From: Burkholderiales bacterium
GTDB lineage: Bacteria; Pseudomonadota; Gammaproteobacteria; Burkholderiales; Burkholderiaceae_C
Assembly (NCBI GenBank): GCA_021732385.1
Contig: JAKFVA010000004.1
Location: 27,466 to 91,465 of the forward strand
Direction of reading: 5' to 3'
DNA: 64,000 nt
The position numbers and the translations under genes were made by a program. Positions 48,093-57,616 of this stretch are shown in pieces; within the stretch, counting starts at the first letter, position 1, and the number at the start of each line of letters is the position of its first letter. The notes under the pieces are model-generated. The model saw nothing but the letters and a program-made list of their open reading frames with translations. It searched no databases and had not been told where the DNA came from.

Positions 48093-48733
48093 TGAAACAC
48101 CTGCTGGTTTACGCCGATTCGCTTTCCTGGGGCATCGTCCCCGGCACCCGCCAGCGCTTGCCGTTCGACGAGCGCTGGCCGGGTTTGCTGGAAATCACCT
48201 TAAACGCCGCTGGCCAGAACGTGCGCGTTACTGAAGACTGTCTGAACGGGCGCCGCACCGTGTGGGACGACCCCTTCAAACCCGGGCGCAACGGCTTGAC
48301 CGGCCTGGCGCAGCGCATTGAAGCGCATTCGCCGCTGGCGCTGGTGCTGCTGATGCTGGGCACCAACGACTTTCAGTCGATGCACCCGCACAACGCCTGG
48401 CACTCGGCGCAAGGCATTGCCGCACTGGTGCGCGAAATTCGCAGCGCACCGATTGAGCCGGGCATGCCGCAGCCGCTCATTTTGGTGATTGCGCCGCCCG
48501 CGTTGCAAACACCCAAAGGCCCCATAGCACCCAAATTTGCGGGTGGTGAGCACAAATGTGTGGGCCTGGCCTTGGCTTACCAGCAGATCTGCCAGGAACT
48601 GCAATGCCATTTTTTTGACGCTGGTAACGCCACCCCCACCAGCGCGGTAGACGGCGTGCACCTGGACGCGCCGCAACACCGCACGCTGGCGCTGGCACTG
48701 GTTCAAAAAGTCACGCAACTGCTTTCAAATTGA
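48092..48733 (+). CDS. SGNH/GDSL-family hydrolase
   Basis: The 213-residue esterase-like protein has block I YADSLSWG (nucleophile Ser), block III GTNDFQS (oxyanion Asn), and block V DGVHLD with the catalytic Asp and His. The lack of a signal peptide suggests a cytoplasmic enzyme, resembling arylesterase/acyltransferase-type GDSL proteins. Start and upstream stop share a base. Its own stop codon TGA (48731-48733) lies inside the 5' edge of dispersed repeat C. Confidence 0.9.
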   Translation: MKHLLVYADSLSWGIVPGTRQRLPFDERWPGLLEITLNAAGQNVRVTEDCLNGRRTVWDDPFKPGRNGLTGLAQRIEAHSPLALVLLMLGTNDFQSMHPHNAWHSAQGIAALVREIRSAPIEPGMPQPLILVIAPPALQTPKGPIAPKFAGGEHKCVGLALAYQQICQELQCHFFDAGNATPTSAVDGVHLDAPQHRTLALALVQKVTQLLSN

Positions 48734-48965
48734 TAGTAAAAAGAGTGAGCAGCACCCGCACGTCTGCATTAGCCAAAAAGCCAATTTGAGCATCAAAAAA
48801 TAGCCTGAAAATTAAAAAAATTCCGTTGTAACGTGCCATGTAAGCACCTCAACGCGTGAAGCCCACAGTTTTTAATTTTTTAGCCATTTTTCAGGCACCA
48901 AAACAACGTTTTACCCAGCAATGGCTTGCGGGTAGCGCTATTGTTATTTACTATCATTTTTGATG
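48728..48965. repeat. Dispersed repeat family member C (complete inverted-repeat element)
   Basis: The left arm has TTGATAGTAAAAA then AGCACCCGCACG and TTAGCC (48730-48774). The right arm (48924-48957) is the inverted form, with GCGGGTAGCGCTAT and TACTATCA. Further in, TAGCCTGAAAAT on the left is mirrored by ATTTTTCAGGCA on the right. It overlaps the stop codon of the SGNH hydrolase gene. The rest of the 423-base gap to 49156 holds one small hairpin and A/T-rich sequence. Confidence 0.85.
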
Positions 48966-49017
48966 CGCTTGGAGTGCTGTACCGGGCATAATGCCATTTG
49001 GCGTTGCTATTTGGTCT

Positions 49018-49041
49018 AGGTAATAAGTAGTTATTGCCTAT
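49018..49041. repeat. Short perfect-type hairpin upstream of the transglutaminase gene
   Basis: TAGGTAATAA (49018-49027) and TTATTGCCTA (49032-49041) form a ten-pair stem with one G-T pair and loop GTAG, 116 bases before the next start codon. It has no T tract downstream. It could be an operator or an RNA hairpin; function is unknown. Confidence 0.5.
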
Positions 49042-49156
49042 GTCGTATTTGAACTAGTTCCAATAGCCAAATCAAACACAACTTGAAACAGTTGGCGCGT
49101 AACATGCGTATAAATACTAAAGTCCTCTTTTTTTCAAACGCAGACGGTTTAACCAC

Positions 49157-49978
49157 ATGTTTTGGGCCACGCCATTGACCGCCAGCGAATCAAACGCCAA
49201 AGAACGGGGCGGCTTTGACAGCCAGCCTGCTTCCTCGTTCCTAAATTCTCAGCATGACGCTGGCGATGTTCAGCGCTGGCTGGTCGACACGCCCTTGCTG
49301 CAGCTGGGCCACCTCAAGGTACGCCTGCTGGCCACGCGGCTGACCCAACTCAAACACACGCCGCGACAAAAGGCGTTGAGCTGCTTTGCTTACGTGCGCG
49401 GCTTGCCCTTTGGCTGCGTGACCGACAGCACCGGCACCACCGCCAGCGAGGTCATGAAAAACGCCAAGGGCGATTGCCACACCAAAGGCACTTTGCTGGT
49501 GGCGCTATTGCGCGCCAGCGGCGTACCGGCACGGCTGCGCTTTGTCACGCTGAAAAGCGATTTTTTATACGGCATCATGGACATGCGCGGCCAGCCGGTG
49601 GAGCACGCCATCGCCGAGGTCTGGGTGGAAGACAAATGGGTGGCCATTGACAGCTATGTGCCCGACAACAAGCTGGCGCTTGCCGCGCGAGTGCGCTTGG
49701 GGCGCGAGAGCCTGAAACTGGGCTATGGCATGCATATTCTGGGCAACGTCACCTGGGACGGCATCAGCCATTCATTTGCCCAATTTGCATTGTCCGACAA
49801 GGCCAGCCTGCCACTTCATGATTGGGGCGCGTTTGACGACCCGCACCAGTTTTACAGCTCCGTCACCTACGTGCGAAACCGCCTGAACTGGACCAACCGT
49901 GCCAAGTGGGCAGTGGGCGCGGCGTTGGTAAACCGGCGCGTGAATGCGCTGCGCCACTCACTGGACAACCTGCGCTAA
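49157..49978 (+). CDS. Transglutaminase-like cysteine protease-fold protein
   Basis: The 273-residue protein has a transglutaminase-core triad: C107 in KGDCHTKG, H150 in VEHAIAEVWV and D165 in AIDSYVPDN. The surrounding wording (GVPARLRFV, VWVEDKWVAID) is typical of bacterial transglutaminase-like superfamily members, which act as peptidases or amidases. No signal peptide is visible. Substrate and partners are unknown. It is flanked by repeat C upstream and a convergent SDR gene downstream. Confidence 0.88.
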   Translation: MFWATPLTASESNAKERGGFDSQPASSFLNSQHDAGDVQRWLVDTPLLQLGHLKVRLLATRLTQLKHTPRQKALSCFAYVRGLPFGCVTDSTGTTASEVMKNAKGDCHTKGTLLVALLRASGVPARLRFVTLKSDFLYGIMDMRGQPVEHAIAEVWVEDKWVAIDSYVPDNKLALAARVRLGRESLKLGYGMHILGNVTWDGISHSFAQFALSDKASLPLHDWGAFDDPHQFYSSVTYVRNRLNWTNRAKWAVGAALVNRRVNALRHSLDNLR

Positions 49979-50043
49979 AGAAATCCGATTCTCAGGCGCA
50001 TGGCGTTGTTGCCCTGCATCCTGACAATTAAATTTCTGAAAAA

Positions 50044-50826
50044 CTAAACGCCAAAGCCGTCGTCGGCGGAAATGATGGCACCGTTGATGAAATGGCTCTC
50101 GCCACTGGCCAGCAGCACAATCAGCGCGTCCAGGTCTTGCGGCTTGCCTACGCGCCTGCGCGGCAGCATTTGCACCAGCTTTTGGCCTTGCTCAGTCTGC
50201 CAGTGGTGGTGGTTGATTTCGGTGTCGATGTAGCCCGGGCAAATTGCAGTGGTGTTGATGCCGTACTTGCCCCACTCCAGCGCCATCACGCGGGTCATCT
50301 GCACCACCGCCGCCTTGCTCATGCAATACACGCCAATTTGCGGCAGCACCTTCAGGCCCGCCATGCTGGCAATGTTGATGATGCGTCCGCCAATGTAGGT
50401 GCCCGGCGCCGCGCCCTTGGCCCGTGCCAACATGCGCTTGCCCACCTCTTGGGCCACAAAAAACGCGCCGCGCACATTGGTGTTGAAGACAAAGTCGTAA
50501 TCCTGCTCACCCACGTCTTGCACGCGCTGGGTGGTGCTGACGCCCGAGTTATTCACCAAAATATCAATCGCACCAACGCTGGTTTCGGCGTGCGCCACGG
50601 CGGCCCGGATGCTGTGCACATCGGTCACGTCCATCTCCACCACATGGGCGCTGCCGCCTTCGCCTTCAATGTGGTTGCGCAGGTCTTTGAGCTTTTCCAC
50701 CCTGCGGCTGGCCAACACCACCGCCGCACCGGCAGCTGCCAGGGTTTTGGCAAACTGCGCGCCCAGACCGCCCGAAGCGCCAGTCACCAGGGCCACGCGG
50801 CCCGACAGATCAATTGAGTACGCCAT
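50044..50826 (-). CDS. Short-chain dehydrogenase/reductase
   Basis: The 260-residue Rossmann enzyme has the nucleotide-binding TGASGGLGAQFA (about residues 15-26), the NNSGVS motif, and the catalytic Tyr-Lys in YCMSKAAV. The C-terminal HFINGAIISADDGFGV is typical of classical SDRs. The arginine-rich ASRRVEKL after the second strand favours NADP(H). The substrate is unknown; acyl or hydroxyacyl oxidoreduction is common in the family. It is divergent from the ETF-quinone oxidoreductase gene. Confidence 0.9.
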   Translation of the reverse strand: MAYSIDLSGRVALVTGASGGLGAQFAKTLAAAGAAVVLASRRVEKLKDLRNHIEGEGGSAHVVEMDVTDVHSIRAAVAHAETSVGAIDILVNNSGVSTTQRVQDVGEQDYDFVFNTNVRGAFFVAQEVGKRMLARAKGAAPGTYIGGRIINIASMAGLKVLPQIGVYCMSKAAVVQMTRVMALEWGKYGINTTAICPGYIDTEINHHHWQTEQGQKLVQMLPRRRVGKPQDLDALIVLLASGESHFINGAIISADDGFGV

Positions 50827-50936
50827 TTAGAGAATCTCCACAAGACAAGTCAAACACCGGCTGCAGCGCCAGGGTGGCGCATAAAATCAGCCCACGCGAG
50901 CCGCAAACCCAAAACCGATTATCTAGCGAGAACCCC

Positions 50937-52628
50937 ATGAATCAGCAAGACATACTGGCGCAATTTGGCCCACGCGAAGCCATGGAATACGACGTGGTGG
51001 TGGTGGGCGGCGGTCCCGGCGGTCTGGCCACAGCCATACGCCTGAAGCAACTGGCAGCGCAAAAAGGGCAAGACGTGTCGGTGGTGGTGCTGGAGAAAGG
51101 CTCCGAGCCGGGCGCGCATATTTTGAGTGGTGCCATCATGGACCCGATCGCCATCAACGAGCTATTTCCTAACTGGAAAGAACTCGGCGCGCCCCTCCAT
51201 CAACCGGTGACGGACGACATCTTTTTGTTTCTGGGCGAGCAAGGCGCGTTGCGCACGCCCAATTTCCTGCTGCCCGAATGCTTTGACAACCATGGAAACT
51301 ACATCGTTAGCCTGGGCGCGGTCACACGCTGGATGGCGCAGCAGGCAGAAAACCTGGGTGTTGAAATTTTTCCCGGCTTTGCCGCTGCTGAAGTGCTCTA
51401 CAACGAAGATGGCGCCGTAAAGGGCGTGGCTACCGGCAACATGGGCGTGGGCAAAAACGGCGAGCCGGGCGAAAATTTTCAAATCGGCATGGAGCTGCAC
51501 GGCAAGTACACCGTGTTTGCCGAGGGCTCGCGCGGCCACTTAGGCAAGCAACTGATTGAAAAATTCAAGCTCGACGCGGGCAAAGACCCGCAAAGCTATG
51601 GCATTGGTATCAAGGAACTTTGGGAAATAGACCCAGCGCGCCACGTACCTGGTTTGGCGCTGCACAGCGCGGGCTGGCCGCTGGATGCCGACACCTATGG
51701 TGGCAGTTTTTTGTACCACATGGAGAACAACCAAGTGGTGGTGGGCTTTGTAGTTGGCCTGGACTACAGCAACCCATGGCTCAGTCCGTTTGAGGAATTT
51801 CAGCGTTTCAAGACGCACCCCAACATCCGCTATTACTTTGAAGGCAAGGAAGGCAGCAAGCCCGCCAAGCGCATTGCCTATGGTGCGCGCGCCATTACCG
51901 CAGGCGGCTTGCTGAGTTTGCCCAAGACCGTGTTCCCTGGCGGCGCGCTGGTGGGCTGCGAAGCGGGTTACTTGAACGCCAGCCGCATTAAGGGCAGCCA
52001 CGCCGCCATCAAGACCGGCATGCTCGCTGCCGAAGCCGCCTACGAGGCCATCACCAGTGGCCGCCAGCACGACGAACTGGCGGCCTACCCGGCAGCTTTT
52101 GAAAAGAGCTGGCTGTTTGCCGAACTGAACAAGGCGCGCAACTTCAAGCAGTGGTTCAAAAAGGGCCGCAGCGTAGGCACCGTGATGACTGGCATCGAGC
52201 AATTTGTTTTGAAAGGCAAGATGCCCTGGACGCTGCACCGCACCCAGCCCGACCATGTGTACCTCAAGCCCGCGGCCAGCAGCAAAAAAATCGACTACCC
52301 CAAGCCTGATGGCAAGCTCACTTTTGACCGCCTCACCTCGGTCTTTATCAGCAATACAAATCACGAAGAGCAGCAGCCCGCGCACCTGACTTTAAAAGAC
52401 GCCGCCGTTCCCGTGAATGTCAATCTGGCGCAATACGCCGGGCCCGAGAGCCGTTACTGCCCGGCGGGCGTGTATGAGTACGTCAAAAATGCCGACGACA
52501 CAGACCGCCTGCAAATCAACGCGCAAAACTGTGTGCACTGCAAAACCTGCGACATCAAGGACCCAACGCAAAACATTGTGTGGGTCACGCCAGAAGGCGG
52601 TGGCGGGCCAAACTACGCTGGCATGTAA
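50937..52628 (+). CDS. Electron transfer flavoprotein-ubiquinone oxidoreductase
   Basis: The 563-residue enzyme passes electrons from acyl-CoA dehydrogenases through ETF to ubiquinone. The start at 50937 gives the usual N-terminus; FAD binding is at VVVVGGGPGGLATAIRL. The [4Fe-4S] cluster is held by cysteines in CPAGVYEYV and NCVHCKTCDIKDP near the C-terminus, where GGGGPNYAGM closes the protein as in the family. It is a peripheral inner-membrane protein. etfAB genes are not in the window. Confidence 0.97.
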   Translation: MNQQDILAQFGPREAMEYDVVVVGGGPGGLATAIRLKQLAAQKGQDVSVVVLEKGSEPGAHILSGAIMDPIAINELFPNWKELGAPLHQPVTDDIFLFLGEQGALRTPNFLLPECFDNHGNYIVSLGAVTRWMAQQAENLGVEIFPGFAAAEVLYNEDGAVKGVATGNMGVGKNGEPGENFQIGMELHGKYTVFAEGSRGHLGKQLIEKFKLDAGKDPQSYGIGIKELWEIDPARHVPGLALHSAGWPLDADTYGGSFLYHMENNQVVVGFVVGLDYSNPWLSPFEEFQRFKTHPNIRYYFEGKEGSKPAKRIAYGARAITAGGLLSLPKTVFPGGALVGCEAGYLNASRIKGSHAAIKTGMLAAEAAYEAITSGRQHDELAAYPAAFEKSWLFAELNKARNFKQWFKKGRSVGTVMTGIEQFVLKGKMPWTLHRTQPDHVYLKPAASSKKIDYPKPDGKLTFDRLTSVFISNTNHEEQQPAHLTLKDAAVPVNVNLAQYAGPESRYCPAGVYEYVKNADDTDRLQINAQNCVHCKTCDIKDPTQNIVWVTPEGGGGPNYAGM

Positions 52629-52755
52629 ATCTAAGGCGCTACAAAATTAAAAGCGTGGCCGTATAAAGTCACGGCTTACTGCGTTGACATGAATTGGTCA
52701 CACCAGCGACACGTACCCTACCTACATTAGCTACTTACCCCAAAAAGGTTAGCTA

Positions 52756-53433
52756 ATGCAGCTTCTTAAAACCGACAAAGCCCGCGAAGAACTCGCTTCG
52801 CGCCAGCGCAGCTTGCAGTTGCGCGAGAGGGCAGCCTTGCTATTGGCCGACGGCACCAAAACCCGCGCTGAAATGCAGGTGTTGATGCAAGACGACGGCA
52901 CCATACTGAGCAAATTGATTGCCGACGGCTACCTTGCCCCGGCCACCAACGCTGTCACCGCCAAAGAAGGCTGGAATGCCTCCACCGGTTCTTGGTCGAC
53001 CTCCACCAACGGCATGAATGCAGCCCAGTCTACAGGTGCTTTTCAAACCACCGGCGCATTCAAGGCGCAGGCTGCTCGCAGCTCTCAAACTACGGGCCCG
53101 ACTCCCCTGGCGGCAGTGGCTGTACCCGCTGCCGCCCCAGCAGCGGCCAGCGCAGCAGCAGCCGTTGCCGCGCCAGTAGCGGCTGACAATTTTGAAGGCA
53201 AACGTTCGCTGGCCACCACACGGATGTTTTTGTTTGACATTTGCGAGCGCATGTTTGTGCGCAAGCTCCCCGCCAAGGCCAATCTCTACCGCGACCAGCT
53301 GCGAGCTGCCAAAGACCGTGAGTCGATGCTGGCGGTGGCGCGTGACATGATCAATGACGTGGAAGAAATTGCCGGCCATGACCGCGCCGACGGCATCAGC
53401 GAGCGCATTGCGTCGTTGCTGCCGCCCGAATAA
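52756..53433 (+). CDS. Conserved-looking protein of unknown function, two domains with a linker
   Basis: I do not recognise this 225-residue protein. Residues 1-62 look like a small winged-helix-type domain (ERAALLLADGTKTRAEMQVLM, then LSKLIADGYLA). Residues 70-145 are a low-complexity linker with repeated STGAF/TTGAF and Ala/Pro/Val stretches. Residues 150-225 form a predicted helical domain with FDICERMFVRKLPAKANLYR and DRADGISERIASLLP. AAGG lies eight bases before the start. It stands alone between ETF-QO and gcvH. A DNA-binding or adaptor role is possible but unproven. Confidence 0.8.
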   Translation: MQLLKTDKAREELASRQRSLQLRERAALLLADGTKTRAEMQVLMQDDGTILSKLIADGYLAPATNAVTAKEGWNASTGSWSTSTNGMNAAQSTGAFQTTGAFKAQAARSSQTTGPTPLAAVAVPAAAPAAASAAAAVAAPVAADNFEGKRSLATTRMFLFDICERMFVRKLPAKANLYRDQLRAAKDRESMLAVARDMINDVEEIAGHDRADGISERIASLLPPE

Positions 53434-53522
53434 GCGCGTGTCCGGCCGTCTGGCTGCCATTTGCGGGCTACCATAGCGACAGTTTCATCTGCCCTCATCG
53501 CTCGACATCTGCAGTACTTGCC

Positions 53523-53897
53523 ATGACCTTGTATTTTTCCCCTAGCCACCAGTGGCTGCGCCTTGATACCGCCACTACCGCTACTGTAGGCATCACCGCC
53601 TACGCACAAGACACGCTGGGCGATGTGGTGTTTGTTGATTTGCCCGCGCCAGGGCGCCATCTGGCGCGCGACGAAGTGGCTGGCGCGGTGGAATCAGTCA
53701 AAACCGCTGCTGATGTTTACAGCCCCGTGTCGGGCGAAGTGCTGCACGTCAATGAAACGCTGCGCGCTGACCCGTCGTTGGTCAACAGTGACCCCATGCT
53801 GGCTGGCTGGTTTTTCAAAATCAAGCTGGCCGACGCCAGCCAAGTGGCCAGCCTGCTGGACGAAGCCAGCTATTTGACGCTTATCAGCAGCCCCTGA
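53523..53897 (+). CDS. gcvH: Glycine cleavage system H-like lipoyl protein
   Basis: The 124-residue protein has the H-protein fold. SPSHQWLRL replaces the usual HEW start region, GITAYAQDTLGDVVFVDLP is canonical, and the lipoyl lysine is in VESVKTAADVYSPVSGEV. gcvT and gcvP are not nearby, so this may be an extra H protein, serving lipoate relay or another lipoyl-dependent system. It could also serve glycine cleavage in trans. Confidence 0.9.
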   Translation: MTLYFSPSHQWLRLDTATTATVGITAYAQDTLGDVVFVDLPAPGRHLARDEVAGAVESVKTAADVYSPVSGEVLHVNETLRADPSLVNSDPMLAGWFFKIKLADASQVASLLDEASYLTLISSP

Positions 53898-53909
53898 AGC
53901 GCCAAGCCT

Positions 53910-54605
53910 TCAGTCGGCTACCGCGGTTTCTGCGGCCTGGCGCAACGCTGCTTCAAGCACATCAACCGGTTGCGCGCCCGAGAGCAAATACGCGTCGTTG
54001 AGGATCAACGTGGGCACCGAGTGAAAGCCCGCCTGCGCATGCACCGCTTGCTGCGTGCGCACTTCGTCGGCGTAATCTGTGCTGGCCAAAATAGCGGCAG
54101 CGCGCGGCTCATCCAAACCCACCTGGCTAGCCAGACGCAACAGCACTTCGTGTGATTCAGGCGGCAGGCCTTGGCCAAAATAGGCGTTCAGCAGCGCTTT
54201 TTTCAGTGCATGTTGCCTGCCTTGCGCGGCCTGTTCATCGGCAGCCACCGCTGCATCTTCCTGGCCCGCCCAATACAGCAGGCGATGCGCGTCAAAGGTG
54301 TTGTAGATGCGCCCACGTCCCTCTGGACGAAACACCACACCCACTTCGGCGGCGCGCTCGCATTGCATCTGGCGCGTGGCGGCTTGCTGCGCTGCAGTCA
54401 CGCCATATTTGTGCGCCAGGTACTCGGTGGCGTCCTGGCCACCGGGCGGCATTTGCGGGTTCAGCTCAAACGGGTGAAACAGCACCTGCACATGCAACTC
54501 ATCGCCCAACCGGGCAATCGCTTGCTCGAGTGCGCCCAGGCCAATAGCGCACCAGGGGCAGGCCACATCGGAGATGAAATCTACTTTGACATTAACTACG
54601 CGCAT
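53910..54605 (-). CDS. DsbA-family oxidoreductase, FrnE/2-hydroxychromene isomerase-like
   Basis: With the start at 54605 the product has 231 residues, beginning VNVKVDFISDVACPWCAIG. The CPWC pair and the thioredoxin/GST-kappa helical insert (AHRLLYWAGQ, LLNAYFGQG) mark the FrnE group. The cis-Pro loop is in GFHSVPTLILND. There is no signal peptide, so it is probably cytoplasmic. FrnE-type proteins act as disulfide oxidoreductases in oxidative stress; this role is inferred. It is 22 bases downstream of aroQ. Confidence 0.9.
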   Translation of the reverse strand: MRVVNVKVDFISDVACPWCAIGLGALEQAIARLGDELHVQVLFHPFELNPQMPPGGQDATEYLAHKYGVTAAQQAATRQMQCERAAEVGVVFRPEGRGRIYNTFDAHRLLYWAGQEDAAVAADEQAAQGRQHALKKALLNAYFGQGLPPESHEVLLRLASQVGLDEPRAAAILASTDYADEVRTQQAVHAQAGFHSVPTLILNDAYLLSGAQPVDVLEAALRQAAETAVAD

Positions 54606-54627
54606 ACGCACTTTCAAAAAATTCGTT

Positions 54628-55077
54628 TCAAACCGCCAACCCAGCCAAGCCCGCAATCGCCAATGCATAACCTTGCACACCAAAGCCACACAGCACGGCC
54701 TTGGCCGCTGGCGAAATATACGAATGATGGCGAAAACTCTCGCGCGCATGCACGTTGGAAATATGCAGCTCCACCAGCGTCACGCCAGTGCCCTTGATAG
54801 CGTCATGCAGGGCAATGCTGGTGTGCGTCAGGGCCCCGGCATTGAGCACCACACCCGCCAGACTGCCAGCGGCCAGCAACTTGCCTGCCTCCTGAATCCA
54901 GTCAACCAGCACGCCTTCGTGGTTGCTCTGGCGAAAATCCAGCGCCAGGCCGTGCGAAGCGCAGGCGCTGGCGCAGAGTTTTTCAACCTCGGCCAAAGTG
55001 GTGGTGCCGTAGACCTGTGGCTCGCGCGAGCCCAGCAGGTTCAAGTTGGGGCCGTTGAGTACCAGTACCGTTTTCAT
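54628..55077 (-). CDS. aroQ: Type II 3-dehydroquinate dehydratase
   Basis: This enzyme is the third step of the shikimate pathway. The start at 55077 gives 149 residues, the normal length. The active-site sequence [13 protein letters not shown] is followed by the flexible lid, [15 protein letters not shown] and [18 protein letters not shown], all diagnostic. It is on the same strand as aroC, with the MFS gene between them, so two shikimate steps are grouped here. Confidence 0.97.
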   Translation of the reverse strand: MKTVLVLNGPNLNLLGSREPQVYGTTTLAEVEKLCASACASHGLALDFRQSNHEGVLVDWIQEAGKLLAAGSLAGVVLNAGALTHTSIALHDAIKGTGVTLVELHISNVHARESFRHHSYISPAAKAVLCGFGVQGYALAIAGLAGLAV

Positions 55078-55120
55078 CAAGTGCTGCTTTCCGTGTGTTC
55101 GTCCAGTGCGCCTGCGCAGT

Positions 55121-56362
55121 TTACACAGCGCTGGGCGCAGCGTGTTGCATGCTCTGGCGCCAGACCTGCCAGGCGCAAAGACAAGCCAGCGCACTGACAG
55201 CTACGCACAGCCAAAACACGCTGCGCAAACCCCAGGCCTGGCTGGCCAGCCCACCCAGCACGCCACCCAACACCCCGGTGAGCCCATAGCCCACCACGGT
55301 AAACAACGCCTGCCCGCGGCCACGCAAGCCGCCCGGAAAATAGCCGGCTATGCAACTGATGCACACCGTGTGGTGCGTGGCAAAGGTAAGCGCATGCAGC
55401 ACCTGCGCCAGCACCAGCCAGACCAGTGAATCGGCCACACTGGCGGTGAGCAGCATGCGCGCCAGCATGGTGGCTGCACACAACACCAGCCAGGCACTGG
55501 CCGACAAGCGCGGCAGCCAGCGCCCCTGCGTGTAAAACCAGGCTATCTCGGCCACTACCGATAGCGCCCACAGCAAACCAATGGTGGTTTTGCTATAGCC
55601 TAGTGCGTCCAGGTAGAGCGAGAAAAACACGTAAATCCCCATGTGCGAGAGCACATGAAAAAACAGTGCGGCAAAAAACCAGCGCACCTCGCGCTGGCGC
55701 AACACTGGCCCTACCGAAGCCAAGCCAGCACGCGCTTGCAACGGCGTACGCGGCTCTTTCAAGTTGGGCACCAGGCACACACTGCACACCAGCGCCAGCA
55801 GGCTCACGCTGGTCCACAGCGGGAAATGGCGCAAGCCGAAATGCTCAAACCAGGCACCTGCCGACAGTACCGTCAGCAAAAAACCCAGCGAGCCCCACAG
55901 CCGCACCCGGCCATAGCGGCGCGTGTCGAATGTGCCCGAGCTGCTGACCCACTGCGCCATAGCGGCCTCGGTCATTGGCATCATGGCACTGGTGTGGCCA
56001 AACATGATCAGCAGCACCGCCAGCATGGCCCAGGGCCCCAGCTCAAACCACAAGCCTGCCGAAGCCAGCAAGGCCCCAACGGCACCCCAGCGCAGCAGCA
56101 GCACGCGCTCGCCGGTGCTGTCACTCAGCAGGCCCCAGCCGTAGGGCGCAAACAGGCGAGTAAAGGCTTGCGCCGAGGCCAGCAAGCTGATAACCACCAG
56201 GCTAAAGCCCAGGTCTTTCAGCCACAGCGGGAGATAGGGGTTGAAGAAGCCGATGTGCGCAAAATAACTGGCTGACAGCGCGGCAAACGGCACCAGTTGG
56301 CGCGTGCTTGCCGGGCTTGCTCCAACTGCCTCGCAAGGCACGGACCCAGACGGCAACGACAC
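55121..56362 (-). CDS. MFS transporter (HcaT/MFS_1-like family)
   Basis: The 413-residue protein has 12 predicted transmembrane helices. [20 protein letters not shown] near the N-terminus is typical of the phenylpropionate permease-like MFS group. [19 protein letters not shown] supplies the loop 2-3 motif. It starts with GTG at 56362, one base after the aroC stop, so translation is probably coupled. The substrate is not known; aromatic acids would fit both the family and the aroC/aroQ neighbours, but that is inference. Confidence 0.9.
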   Translation of the reverse strand: MSLPSGSVPCEAVGASPASTRQLVPFAALSASYFAHIGFFNPYLPLWLKDLGFSLVVISLLASAQAFTRLFAPYGWGLLSDSTGERVLLLRWGAVGALLASAGLWFELGPWAMLAVLLIMFGHTSAMMPMTEAAMAQWVSSSGTFDTRRYGRVRLWGSLGFLLTVLSAGAWFEHFGLRHFPLWTSVSLLALVCSVCLVPNLKEPRTPLQARAGLASVGPVLRQREVRWFFAALFFHVLSHMGIYVFFSLYLDALGYSKTTIGLLWALSVVAEIAWFYTQGRWLPRLSASAWLVLCAATMLARMLLTASVADSLVWLVLAQVLHALTFATHHTVCISCIAGYFPGGLRGRGQALFTVVGYGLTGVLGGVLGGLASQAWGLRSVFWLCVAVSALACLCAWQVWRQSMQHAAPSAV

Positions 56363-56363
56363 G

Positions 56364-57485
56364 TCAGGCCGACGAGCCGGATTGGGCGCCTGACACGCTG
56401 CCGGCTATGGCGGGCAGGCCTGCCACCACATCGCCGCACTGCGCGCGGTGCAGCAGCGCATGCTCCATCACCACCAGCGCCAACATGGCCTCGGCAATGG
56501 GCGTGGCGCGTATCCCCACGCAGGGGTCATGACGGCCCAGCGTTTCAACCACCGTGCTGTTGCCTTGTGCGTCAATCGATTCGCGCGGGCTGCGGATTGA
56601 ACTGGTGGGCTTGATGGCGATGCACACGTCCAAATCCTGCCCGGTGCTGATACCACCCAGCACGCCACCCGCGTGGTTGCTCTTGAATCCCTGCGGCGAG
56701 AGGCTGTCGCCATGCACCGTGCCGCGCTGGCTGACGCTGGCAAAGCCACTGCCAATTTCCACGCCCTTGACGGCATTGATGCCCATCATGGCGTAGGCAA
56801 TGTCCGCGTCCAGCTTGTCGAACAGCGGCGCGCCCAGACCCACCGGCATGCCAGTGGCCACTACGCGGATGCGGGCACCGCACGAGTCCCCCGCGCGGCG
56901 CAGCTCGTCCATGTAACTCTCTAGCGCGGCTACATCGGCCACCGGCGCAAAAAACGGGTTGTGCGGCACATGCGCCCAGGATTCAAAGCCCACAGCCAGC
57001 TCGCCCAGCTGCGTCATGCAGCCCTTGAACACAATGCCGTGCTGCTGCGCCAGCCATTTTTTTGCCACGGCACCAGCGGCCACCATGGGGGCCGTCAGGC
57101 GTGCTGACGAGCGGCCACCGCCACGCGGATCGCGCAGGCCGTATTTGTGCAAGTAGGTGTAGTCGGCATGGCCGGGGCGAAAGGTCTGGACGATGTTGTC
57201 GTAGTCTTGGCTGCGCTGGTCGGTGTTTTTTATCAACAAACAAATCGGCGTGCCGGTGGTTTTTCCCTGGTACACGCCCGAGAGGATTTCCACCACGTCG
57301 GCTTCGGCACGCTGCGTCACATGGCGGCTGGTGCCGGGGCGGCGGCGGTCCAGGTCGGGCTGGATGTCCGAAGCAGCCAGCGCCATGCCGGGCGGGCAGC
57401 CATCAATTACACAGCCAATGGCCGGGCCGTGGGATTCACCAAAATTGGTGACCGCAAACAAATGTCCAAAAGTGCTGCCGCTCAT
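56364..57485 (-). CDS. aroC: Chorismate synthase
   Basis: The enzyme converts EPSP to chorismate with reduced FMN, the last common step of aromatic biosynthesis. The 373-residue protein begins [23 protein letters not shown], quoted in part as FGESHG, the first signature. [18 protein letters not shown] and [16 protein letters not shown] are the others. Length is standard. It heads a minus-strand set aroC-MFS-aroQ-frnE-like. Confidence 0.98.
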   Translation of the reverse strand: MSGSTFGHLFAVTNFGESHGPAIGCVIDGCPPGMALAASDIQPDLDRRRPGTSRHVTQRAEADVVEILSGVYQGKTTGTPICLLIKNTDQRSQDYDNIVQTFRPGHADYTYLHKYGLRDPRGGGRSSARLTAPMVAAGAVAKKWLAQQHGIVFKGCMTQLGELAVGFESWAHVPHNPFFAPVADVAALESYMDELRRAGDSCGARIRVVATGMPVGLGAPLFDKLDADIAYAMMGINAVKGVEIGSGFASVSQRGTVHGDSLSPQGFKSNHAGGVLGGISTGQDLDVCIAIKPTSSIRSPRESIDAQGNSTVVETLGRHDPCVGIRATPIAEAMLALVVMEHALLHRAQCGDVVAGLPAIAGSVSGAQSGSSA

Positions 57486-57616
57486 GCACCAATTATCCCA
57501 GACCCCGCGAAAGCCGCGTCCGGGCCGTGTGTGCTAAACCCGTTGCCCGCGCAGAGGGCCTCCCTGCTGGCAGCGATTCATGCAATCATTACTGCTGTTT
57601 AACAGGCAGCCAATTC

